Assembly: GCF_017565705.1 (NCBI RefSeq)
Contig: NZ_JAGDYL010000006.1
Coordinates: 62,001 to 126,000 of the forward strand
DNA: 64,000 nucleotides
Direction: 5' to 3'
DNA from: Leucobacter ruminantium
GTDB taxonomy: Bacteria > Actinomycetota > Actinomycetes > Actinomycetales > Microbacteriaceae
The notes below the pieces were generated by a model. It was not told where the DNA came from. It searched no databases and saw nothing but the letters and a program-made list of their open reading frames with translations. Of the stretch, positions 50,117-57,478 are shown piece by piece (position 1 is the first letter of the stretch; every line of letters begins with the position of its first letter). The position numbers were made by a program, and so were the translations under genes.

Positions 50117-51501
50117 GCGGCGGAATCGGCGGAGCGCCGGTGCCTGCGGCTTCGACTCCCGCGGCACCCGCCGGCCCCGCCCGCAGCGCGGCACTCGCGG
50201 AACGGGCCTCCCGCGTGATCCCGGGTGGTGTGAATTCGCCGGTGCGCGCATTCGGCTCCGTCGGCGGCACCCCGCGCTTCCTCGTCTCGGGGAGCGGACC
50301 CTACGTCACCGACGCCGACGGCGCCGAGTACGTCGACCTCGTGGCCTCGTGGGGCCCTGCGCTGCTCGGCCACGCGCAGCCCGACGTCGTCGAGGCCGTG
50401 CGCAGCGCGGCGAGCCGCGGGCTCGGCTTCGGCGCCTCCGTGCCCGAGGAGGCCGAGCTCGCAGAGGAGATCATCGCGCGCGTGCCGCTCGTCGAGCGGG
50501 TGCGCCTCGTGTCGACGGGCACCGAGGCCACGATGACGGCGATTCGGCTCGCCCGAGGCGCGACGGGCCGCCCGCTCCTCATCAAGTTCGCCGGCCACTA
50601 TCACGGGCACTCCGACGGACTGCTCGCCGAGGCCGGCTCCGGCCTCGCCACGCTCGCCCTGCCGGGCTCCGCCGGCGTCACGGCCGAGACCGCCGCGCAG
50701 ACCCTCGTGCTGCCCTACAACGATCTCGGCGCCCTCGAGCGCGCCTTCGCCGAGCACGGCGACCGCATCGCCGCCGTCATCGCCGAGGCCGCAGCCGCCA
50801 ACATGGGCGTGCTGCCGCCCGAGCGCGGCTTCACCCGGGGCATGATCGAGCTCGCGCACGCGCACGGCGCGCTCGTGATTCTCGACGAGGTGCTCACCGG
50901 CTTCCGCGCCGGTCCGGGCGGATACTGGGGCATCGAGCGCGCGGACATGCCGGAGGGCGCCGCCCCAGACCTCGTCACCTTCGGCAAGGTGGTGGGCGGC
51001 GGGCTCCCGCTCGCCGCGCTCGGGGGCCGCGCCGACCTCATGGAGCTGCTCGCCCCGCTCGGCCCGGTCTACCAGGCGGGCACGCTGTCGGGCAATCCGC
51101 TCGCGGTGGCCGCCGGACTGACGACGCTCCGCCTTGCGGATGACGGCGCCTACGCTCGACTGGGCCGCGCGGCCGACGCGATCTCGAGCGGCCTCTCGGA
51201 GGCACTCGCCTCCGCCTCGGTGCCGCACCGCGTGCAGCGGGCGGGCACACTGTTCAGCCCCGTCTTCGGCGACTACACCGAAGCGCCGCGGGACTACGCC
51301 GACATGCAACGGCAGGAGACGTGGCGCCACCGGGCATTCTTCCACGCGATGCTGGAGCAGGGCGTCAACCTGCCGCCGAGCGCCTTCGAGGCGTGGTTCG
51401 TGACCGCGGCGCACGACGACGCCGCGATCGAACGCGTGATCGCGGCGCTGCCCGCCGCCGCGCGGGCGGCGGCGTCGGCGAGGCCTCCCTCCGCGGATTG
51501 A
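50113..51501 (+). CDS. hemL: Glutamate-1-semialdehyde 2,1-aminomutase
   Basis: PLP enzyme that makes 5-aminolevulinate from the HemA product. The 462 residues include the N-terminal [13 protein letters not shown], the [16 protein letters not shown] block, [12 protein letters not shown], the PLP Lys at about residue 292 in [11 protein letters not shown], and [18 protein letters not shown]. It is the last gene of the hemE operon, followed by a hairpin shared with the convergent amidotransferase gene. The first ~25 residues are an Ala/Pro/Gly-rich extension. Confidence 0.96.
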   Translation: MSGGIGGAPVPAASTPAAPAGPARSAALAERASRVIPGGVNSPVRAFGSVGGTPRFLVSGSGPYVTDADGAEYVDLVASWGPALLGHAQPDVVEAVRSAASRGLGFGASVPEEAELAEEIIARVPLVERVRLVSTGTEATMTAIRLARGATGRPLLIKFAGHYHGHSDGLLAEAGSGLATLALPGSAGVTAETAAQTLVLPYNDLGALERAFAEHGDRIAAVIAEAAAANMGVLPPERGFTRGMIELAHAHGALVILDEVLTGFRAGPGGYWGIERADMPEGAAPDLVTFGKVVGGGLPLAALGGRADLMELLAPLGPVYQAGTLSGNPLAVAAGLTTLRLADDGAYARLGRAADAISSGLSEALASASVPHRVQRAGTLFSPVFGDYTEAPRDYADMQRQETWRHRAFFHAMLEQGVNLPPSAFEAWFVTAAHDDAAIERVIAALPAAARAAASARPPSAD

Positions 51502-51505
51502 GCGA

Positions 51506-51554
51506 GCGGAGCGAGTCGAAATCGAGGAGCGATCCAGGATTCGACTCGCTCCGC
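51506..51554. terminator. Bidirectional hairpin between hemL and the amidotransferase gene
   Basis: A perfect 15-bp inverted repeat, arms GCGGAGCGAGTCGAA and TTCGACTCGCTCCGC, with a 19-base loop, in the gap between two convergent genes. There is no T-run. The arm sequence (GAGCGGAGCGAGTCGAA) is a dispersed palindrome familiar from Microbacteriaceae gene ends (recalled, not searched), so it may also count as a repeat. Confidence 0.65.
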
Positions 51555-51576
51555 CCGTCGAGCCTGCGGGAGAACC

Positions 51577-52341
51577 CTACGCCGCGACGCTCGGCGCGGG
51601 CGCGGGGGTCGAGCAGAGGTACTCCTCGACGAACCGCCCGAGCACCATGTGCGAGGCGCGCACATCCACGCTCGCCGCGCGGGCGAGAATCGTGTCGACC
51701 TCGCTCGGCTCGAAGTAGCCGTGGCTCGCGTAGGCGCGCACCCGCGAGGAGAACGAGGCCGTGTCGAGTTCGGGGTGGAACTGGGTGGCGTAGACGTTGC
51801 TGCCGACGCGGAAGGCCTGCACGGGACAGGTGGGGGAGCCCGCGAGCACGACGATGCTCTCGGGTACCGCGCTGATGGCCTCCTTGTGTCCGACGAAGGC
51901 GTAGAAATCGGCGGGCAGCTCGTGGAACAGCCGGTCGCGCGCGCCCTCCTCGGTGAGGCTGATGAGCACGGCCTGCGAGGTCTCGCCGTAGGTGCGGTCC
52001 ACGCGGGCGCCCTGGTGCGCGCCGATCGTGCCGATGCCGTAGCAGACGCCCAGGAACGGCACGTCGAGCCGCACGACCTCGTCGAGCAGCTCGGCGAGCT
52101 CGCGCTCCACTCGCAGCTCGGTCGGCGACTTCCTCTCGACGGGCTCGCTCACGGTGAAGGGGCTGCCCGCGAGGATGATGCCCGAGTAGCGTTCGAAGTC
52201 GATCGGCCCGAGCGGGGCGCGGTCGATGCGGCGCCACTCGAGATCCTCGGGGAGGAGCCCCGTGAGGCGGCAGTAGGCCGCGTGCTCGTCAGCGGCCTCG
52301 AGGTCCTCGCCCCGGGTCGTGATGAGGAGGAACGGCTTCAT
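51577..52341 (-). CDS. Class I glutamine amidotransferase domain protein
   Basis: A 254-residue stand-alone GMP-synthase-like glutamine amidotransferase. The nucleophile elbow is PFLGVCYGIG (Cys100), with an oxyanion region GIILAGSPFTV and the catalytic His/Glu in QFHPELD. No partner synthase gene is adjacent, so the acceptor of the released ammonia is unknown, and some such proteins act on gamma-glutamyl compounds instead. The start ATG 52341 is supported by TACGGT (minus strand, 52349-52354) seven bases upstream; an in-frame start at 52386 is less likely. Confidence 0.85.
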   Translation of the reverse strand: MKPFLLITTRGEDLEAADEHAAYCRLTGLLPEDLEWRRIDRAPLGPIDFERYSGIILAGSPFTVSEPVERKSPTELRVERELAELLDEVVRLDVPFLGVCYGIGTIGAHQGARVDRTYGETSQAVLISLTEEGARDRLFHELPADFYAFVGHKEAISAVPESIVVLAGSPTCPVQAFRVGSNVYATQFHPELDTASFSSRVRAYASHGYFEPSEVDTILARAASVDVRASHMVLGRFVEEYLCSTPAPAPSVAA

Positions 52342-52348
52342 GCTCACT

Positions 52349-52354
52349 ACCGTA
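52349..52354 (-). promoter_or_regulatory. Leaderless -10 element for the amidotransferase gene
   Basis: TACGGT on the minus strand, seven bases before ATG 52341, with no ribosome-binding site. Confidence 0.45.
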
Positions 52355-52462
52355 GCGTTGGCGAGGGATCCTGCCGAGCGGATCACGAACTGTTACGCGC
52401 GGCAGGATCCCTCTGGGATCGAAGTGGATGACCTGCGGTGACCGATCGATGCCGGTCGCCGA

Positions 52463-53707
52463 TCAGGACCGGTCGTAGGAGCGGACCGCGACCACGGCGT
52501 TGTGGCCGCCGAACCCGAAGGAGTTCGATATCGCGAGCTGCGGCCCATCGCCGAGCGGCTGCGCCTCGGGCGAGGCGGAGAGCGGGATCTCGGGATCCTG
52601 CTCGACGAGGTTGATGGTCGGGGGAGCGAGGCGGTTCTGCACCGCGAGCACCGTGAACAGCGCCTCGAGCGCACCCGTGCCGCCGAGCAGGTGACCCGTG
52701 GCCGCCTTGGTCGCGGAGACGGGGATCTGCTTCACGCGGTCTCCGAAGACCTTGTGCAGCGCCGTGTACTCGGCGATGTCGCCGACGGGGGTCGAGGTGG
52801 CGTGCGCATTGATGTGGGTGACGTCATCGGGGGTGGCGCCGGCCTGCTCGAGGGCGATGTGCACGGCGCGGCTAGCACCGCGGCCCTCGGGGTCGTTAGC
52901 GGTGATGTGGTACGAGTCGGCGGTGACTCCGCCGCCCGCGATCTCGGCGTAGATCCTGGCGCCGCGCGCGAGGGCGTGCTCCTCGGTCTCGAGCACCAGG
53001 GCTGCTGCTCCCTCGCCCATGACGAAGCCGTCGCGGTCGACGTTGTAGGGTCGCGACGCCGTCTCGGGCGAGTCGACGCGCTTCGAGAGCGCCTGCGCCG
53101 AGTTGAAGGAGGCCAGAGTGATCGGGTGGATCGCGGCCTCGGCGCCGCCGGCGATGACGACATCGGCGAGACCGGCCTGCAGGTGCTCGTAGGCGTTCAC
53201 CACCGACTCGGTGCTCGAGGCGCAGGCCGAGGCGACGGTGCGCGCGTAAGCGCGGGCCTCGAGGTGCATCGACACCGCCGCGGAGGGCGCGTTGGGCATG
53301 AGCATGGGCACGGTGAGGGGCATGACGCGGCGCGGGCCCTTCTCGCGCAGGGTGTCCCACGCGTCGAGCAGGGTCCAGAGACCGCCGATCCCCGTGGCCC
53401 AATCGACGCCGAGACGCTCGGAGGGCACCTCGGGCTCGCCCGCGTCGGCCCAGGCCTCGAGCGCCGCGACCAGGGCGAATCGGCTCGAGGGATCCAGTCG
53501 CTTCGCGACCGGTCGTTCCAGCACCTCGGCGGGGTCGACCTTGGCCGTGCCCGCGAAGTTCACGGCGAGCCCGTACTGCTCGGCCCAGTCGTTGTCGAGC
53601 GTGCGCACGCCCGACTCTCCTGCGAGCAGGGCGGTCCAGCTTTCGGGCGCGGTTCCGCCGATGGGGGTGGATGCGCCGATGCCCGTAACGACAATCTTCT
53701 TCGTCAT
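52463..53707 (-). CDS. fabF: Beta-ketoacyl-ACP synthase II
   Basis: Elongates acyl-ACP with malonyl-ACP. The 414 residues include the Cys162 nucleophile in VASACASSTES, the two catalytic His in NAHATSTPVGD and ATGHLLGGTG, and the C-terminal NSFGFGGHNAVV. It is the last gene of the fab operon. A small inverted repeat (52437-52460) follows its stop and may act as terminator. It is separated from acpP by a hairpin that could lower its expression relative to acpP. Confidence 0.96.
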   Translation of the reverse strand: MTKKIVVTGIGASTPIGGTAPESWTALLAGESGVRTLDNDWAEQYGLAVNFAGTAKVDPAEVLERPVAKRLDPSSRFALVAALEAWADAGEPEVPSERLGVDWATGIGGLWTLLDAWDTLREKGPRRVMPLTVPMLMPNAPSAAVSMHLEARAYARTVASACASSTESVVNAYEHLQAGLADVVIAGGAEAAIHPITLASFNSAQALSKRVDSPETASRPYNVDRDGFVMGEGAAALVLETEEHALARGARIYAEIAGGGVTADSYHITANDPEGRGASRAVHIALEQAGATPDDVTHINAHATSTPVGDIAEYTALHKVFGDRVKQIPVSATKAATGHLLGGTGALEALFTVLAVQNRLAPPTINLVEQDPEIPLSASPEAQPLGDGPQLAISNSFGFGGHNAVVAVRSYDRS

Positions 53708-53753
53708 GTGTGAGTGCTCCGCGGTCGGGTGTGGAACGGAAGTGTGTGGGGGA

Positions 53754-53780
53754 GGGGCCGGGCCGAAACGGCCCGACCCC
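53754..53780 (-). terminator. Possible attenuator between acpP and fabF
   Basis: On the minus strand an 11-bp stem (GGGGTCGGGCC with GGCCCGGCCCC, one G-U pair) closes the loop GTTTC. It lies 11 bases after the acpP stop and before fabF. With no T-run it could act as a partial terminator or RNA stabiliser, allowing more acpP than fabF message. Confidence 0.45.
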
Positions 53781-53791
53781 GTGCAGGTGGC

Positions 53792-54040
53792 TTAGGCCTG
53801 AGCCTTGACGATGAAGTCGACGGCGTCGCCGACGGTCTTGAGGTTCTTGACCTCCTCGTCGGGGATCTTCACGTCGAACTTCTCCTCGGCGTTGACCACG
53901 ATGGTCATCATCGAGATCGAGTCGATGTCGAGATCGTCGGTGAACGACTTGTCGAGCGCGACGACGTCAGCGGCGATGCCGGTCTCGTCGTTGATGAGCT
54001 CGGCCAGACCTGCCAGGACCTCTTCGTTGCTGAATGCCAT
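53792..54040 (-). CDS. acpP: Acyl carrier protein
   Basis: Small acidic carrier of fatty acid synthesis, 82 residues. The 4'-phosphopantetheine attachment site is Ser41 in DLDIDSISMM, with the usual VNAEEKFDVKIPDEEV helix after it. ATG 54040 follows AAGGAGA. It lies between fabH and fabF in the standard actinobacterial fab order. Confidence 0.97.
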   Translation of the reverse strand: MAFSNEEVLAGLAELINDETGIAADVVALDKSFTDDLDIDSISMMTIVVNAEEKFDVKIPDEEVKNLKTVGDAVDFIVKAQA

Positions 54041-54153
54041 GTGGGTTCTCCTTGTGTTGATGGTGATGTTGAGTGTCGATGGGACTGTGGAAGTATATTC
54101 GGCCGTACCAGTCTGACCCGGGAGCGCGCCGCTCGCGGCGCGACGCGCGGGGG

Positions 54154-55158
54154 CTACGGCAGCTCGACGACCTGTGCGCCGTAGACGAGCCCCGCGCCGA
54201 AGCCGATGGTGAGCGCGAGGCCGCCGGACAGCTCGGGCCGCTCCTCGAGCAGGGCGTGCATGGCGAGAGGGATCGAAGCCGCGGAGGTGTTGCCCTGCAT
54301 CTCGATGTCGCGCGCGATCGCGACCGTCTCGGGGAGCTTGAGCTGCTTCGCGAACTCGTCGACGATGCGCATATTCGCCTGGTGGGGGATGAAGGCTGCC
54401 AGGTCGCCCGGCTCGATGCCGGAGACCTCGAGCGTCTGCCTCGCGACCTTCGCCATCTCCCAGACGGCCCAGCGGAACACGGTCTGCCCATCCTGCCGCA
54501 GCGTCGGCCACGGCACCTCGGTCGGGTTCGCGCGGTACTCCTCGAAGGTGGAGGTGACGCGGATCGTGTCCCACTTCTCACCGTCGGAGCCCCACACGGT
54601 GGGGCCGATGCCGGTGCGGTCGCTCGGGCCGACGACGACGGCGCCGGCGCCGTCCGCGAGCAGGAAGGAGATGCTGCGGTCGGTGGGATCGACGATGTCC
54701 GAGAGCTTCTCGGCGCCGATCACGAGCACGTTCTTGCAGACACCCGCGCGCACGAGCGCGTCGCCCTGCGCGACTCCGTACACGTAACCGGCGCAGGCGG
54801 CCGAGATGTCGAAGGCGGCGGCGGGTGTGAGGCCGAGGCGATGCGCGGCGAGGGCGGCCATCGAAGGGGTCACCGCGACGTTCGAGATGGTCGAGATGAT
54901 CACGCCGTCGATCTCGGAACGCTCGAGCCCCGACTTCGCGATCGCCTCCTCGCCGGCCTCGACCGCGAGGTCGACGGCCTGCACCGACGCGCTCGCGCGA
55001 CGACGCTGCACGATGCCCGTGCGCTGCCTGATCCACTCGTCGGAGGAGTCGATGGGGCCCACGAGGTCGTCGTTGGGGACGTTCAGGTCGCCGCGGGCGG
55101 CACCCAGACCCAGGATGCGGGTGTGGGCGGGCCCCGTGGGCTGCACGAGTGATGCCAT
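54154..55158 (-). CDS. fabH: Beta-ketoacyl-ACP synthase III
   Basis: Starts chain synthesis by condensing an acyl-CoA primer with malonyl-ACP. 334 residues with catalytic Cys122 in SAACAGYVYG, His in FIPHQANMRI and Asn in GNTSAASIP, plus the N-terminal SSDEWIRQRTGI. Branched primers are expected in this group but cannot be proven from sequence. It lies 17 bases downstream of fabD. Confidence 0.97.
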   Translation of the reverse strand: MASLVQPTGPAHTRILGLGAARGDLNVPNDDLVGPIDSSDEWIRQRTGIVQRRRASASVQAVDLAVEAGEEAIAKSGLERSEIDGVIISTISNVAVTPSMAALAAHRLGLTPAAAFDISAACAGYVYGVAQGDALVRAGVCKNVLVIGAEKLSDIVDPTDRSISFLLADGAGAVVVGPSDRTGIGPTVWGSDGEKWDTIRVTSTFEEYRANPTEVPWPTLRQDGQTVFRWAVWEMAKVARQTLEVSGIEPGDLAAFIPHQANMRIVDEFAKQLKLPETVAIARDIEMQGNTSAASIPLAMHALLEERPELSGGLALTIGFGAGLVYGAQVVELP

Positions 55159-55175
55159 GTACGTGATCCTTCCGG

Positions 55176-56102
55176 TCAGGCGGACTCGGCGACCAGGGCG
55201 ATCGCCGCGTCGAGGTCTGCAGGGCTCTTGATCGCGACCGCGGGCACGCCCTTCAGCGCCCGCTTCGCGATGCCGGTGAGGGCGCCCGCCGGGGTGAGCT
55301 CGATGAGGCCGGTGATGCCGGCATCCTGGAACCCGGTCATGCAGGCGTCCCAGCGGACGGGGTTCGCGACCTGCGAGACGAGCAGTTCGACGAAGCGCTC
55401 ACCGCTCTCCACGCGGGAGCCGTCGGAGTTGGTCCAGAGCGGCCTGCCCGGATCGGAGGCCGAGACGCCCGCCGCCGCGCGCTCGAGCGCGGGGATCGCC
55501 GGCGCCATGAAGGAGGTGTGGAACGCGCCCGCCACCTGCAGCGGGATCACACGGGCTCCGCGGGGGGCGTCGTCGGCGAGGGCGCGCAGCGCGGCGAGCT
55601 CGCCCGCCGCGACGATCTGGCCGCCGCCGTTGCGGTTGGCAGGGGTGAGGCCGTGGGCCTCGATCTTCGCGAGCACATCGGCCTCGACGCCGCCGACCAC
55701 GGCCGACATGCCGGTCTCGACCTGAGCCGCGGCCTCGCTCATCGCGCGACCCCGCTCGCCGACGAGGGCGAGCGCGTCGCCCTCGGAGAGCACGCCGGCC
55801 GCGGCTGCTGCCGCGAACTCGCCGACGGAGTGCCCGGCGACTCCGGCCCCTCCGGGGTCGGTGCGCGCCGAGAGCTCTCGCCAGGCGAGCAGGCTCGCAG
55901 CGACGATGAGCGGCTGCGCCACGGCGGTGTCGCGAATCGTTTCGGCATCGCTCTCGGTGCCGTGCGCGATCAGGTCGACCCCGGCGCGCTCGGAGGCCTC
56001 GCCGAGGAACTCGCGGCTGCCGGGAAGCTCGAGCCATTCGCTCAGGAATCCGGGGGTCTGTGAGCCCTGTCCAGGGCAGGCGATAACAATCACGTCTCTC
56101 AT
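55176..56102 (-). CDS. fabD: Malonyl-CoA:ACP transacylase
   Basis: Loads malonyl groups on ACP. The 308 residues start MRDVIVIACPGQGSQTPGF and have the catalytic Ser in GHSVGEFAAAAAAG near residue 90, plus a later Gln/His region (VAGAFHTSFM, catalytic His). ATG 56102 was chosen for the family N-terminus; ten more in-frame residues to 56132 lack a ribosome-binding site. A 165-bp gap with a candidate FasR operator separates it from fasR. Confidence 0.95.
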   Translation of the reverse strand: MRDVIVIACPGQGSQTPGFLSEWLELPGSREFLGEASERAGVDLIAHGTESDAETIRDTAVAQPLIVAASLLAWRELSARTDPGGAGVAGHSVGEFAAAAAAGVLSEGDALALVGERGRAMSEAAAQVETGMSAVVGGVEADVLAKIEAHGLTPANRNGGGQIVAAGELAALRALADDAPRGARVIPLQVAGAFHTSFMAPAIPALERAAAGVSASDPGRPLWTNSDGSRVESGERFVELLVSQVANPVRWDACMTGFQDAGITGLIELTPAGALTGIAKRALKGVPAVAIKSPADLDAAIALVAESA

Positions 56103-56156
56103 CTTCTCAGATCGTGGTCCGCGTTTCTGCATATGGTCGATGACAAAATCGCGAAA

Positions 56157-56170
56157 CCTTTGTTGAAAGG
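56157..56170 (-). promoter_or_regulatory. Inverted repeat upstream of fabD, candidate FasR operator
   Basis: A perfect CCTTT-GTTG-AAAGG dyad in the fasR-fabD gap. On the minus strand it overlaps a possible -35 (TTTCAA), followed 17 bases later by TGTCAT. FasR-type regulators bind in front of fabD in mycobacteria and streptomycetes. The assignment is by position and symmetry only. Confidence 0.4.
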
Positions 56171-56267
56171 GGCCTACTTCTCACTGGTTCGAGGCGCGGG
56201 GGCGGGACACGGAGGGAAGCGGCGACGCGGGGCGGCGGGGAGATCCCTCACCCGCGGGGATCGGGCC

Positions 56268-57464
56268 TCAGCGCTTCTGAGCACCGCCCCGCCTGCCCTG
56301 CTGAGCGATCGACCCCGCGATGAGCGCCGCCTGCAGGATGAGCGCCTCACGGGCCCCCGTGGCGTTCCAACCGATGAGCTCCGACACCTTCTTGAGGCGG
56401 TAGCGCACCGTGTTCGGGTGCACGAAGAGCTCACGGGCCGTCGCCTCGAGGGACCGGCCGTTGTCGAGGTAGCACCACAGCGTCTCCAGCAGCTCGCCCG
56501 AGTGCGCGCGCAGCGGCTCGTAGATCTGCTCGATCAGGGTGCGGCGGGCGAGGCCGTCGCCCGCCAGAGCGCGCTCGGGCAGCAAGTCGTCGGCCGCGAC
56601 CGGGCGCGGTGCGTTGCGCCAGGCCCGAGCGACCGCGACCCCCGCGAGCGCCGCCCTGGCGCTGCGAGAGGCGTCGACGAGGTTGTCGACCTGCGGACCG
56701 AGCACGAGCGGCCCGTCGGAGAAGCCGTCGGCGAGCTGCTCGGCGATCTCGAGGAAGCTCAGCGGCTCCTCGGGGGGTGCGCCCGGCTCGCGCGGCTTCG
56801 GCTCCATTCGGCCGAGCACGAGCACGAGCCGGGATCCCTGCAGCCCGACGAGCAGATCGGCGCCCGCGTGGCGCGCCGTGCGCCGCAGCTGGTCCACGTC
56901 GACGACGCGGTCGGCGGTGCCCACGAGCACCGCCGACTCGCCGTCGCCGTGCCAGCCGAGCGCCGCGATGCGGCTGGGCAGCTCGTCATCGCTCTCGCCC
57001 GTGAGGATCGAATCGACGACGAGCGCCTCGAGCCGAGCGTCCCAGAGTCCCCGGGCCTCCGCGGCCCGCGCGTAGACATCGGCGGCGGCGAAGGCCACGT
57101 CGCGCGAGTACTGCAGCACCGCCTCCCGCAGCCCCTCGCTGCGGGGCGCCACGCGCTCCTCGACGACGGAGACCACGACGCGGATCAGCTGCAGCGTCTC
57201 CTGCAGGCTGATCGAGCGGAGCAGCTCCCGGGGTGCCGAGCCGAAGACGTCGGAGGCGATCCACGGCGTCGAGGAGGGATCCTCGTACCACTGGATGAAC
57301 GAGCTGATGCCGGTCTGCGCGACGAGACCGACGGCGCTGCGCCTGGACGGCGGCATGTCGCCGTACCAGGGCAGCGTCTCGTCGAGCCGCGTGATGGTGC
57401 GCGTCGAGAGCTCACCGGTGATGGAGCGCAGCCAGGCCAGCTCCTGTTCCTTGGTCCGATCCAT
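56268..57464 (-). CDS. fasR: PucR-type regulator of fatty acid synthesis (FasR-like)
   Basis: 398 residues. The C-terminal helix-turn-helix of the PucR/CdaR group (SLEATARELFVHPNTVRYRLKKVSELIGW near residue 345) is clear. The N-terminal ~150 residues form a sensor-like helical region and a GGDEF-like middle domain links them. Its place between aceE and fabD is that of FasR, which in mycobacteria activates fab genes and responds to long-chain acyl-CoA. ATG 57464 is 14 bases downstream of the aceE stop. Confidence 0.88.
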   Translation of the reverse strand: MDRTKEQELAWLRSITGELSTRTITRLDETLPWYGDMPPSRRSAVGLVAQTGISSFIQWYEDPSSTPWIASDVFGSAPRELLRSISLQETLQLIRVVVSVVEERVAPRSEGLREAVLQYSRDVAFAAADVYARAAEARGLWDARLEALVVDSILTGESDDELPSRIAALGWHGDGESAVLVGTADRVVDVDQLRRTARHAGADLLVGLQGSRLVLVLGRMEPKPREPGAPPEEPLSFLEIAEQLADGFSDGPLVLGPQVDNLVDASRSARAALAGVAVARAWRNAPRPVAADDLLPERALAGDGLARRTLIEQIYEPLRAHSGELLETLWCYLDNGRSLEATARELFVHPNTVRYRLKKVSELIGWNATGAREALILQAALIAGSIAQQGRRGGAQKR

Positions 57465-57478
57465 GGACGACCGCCGGG

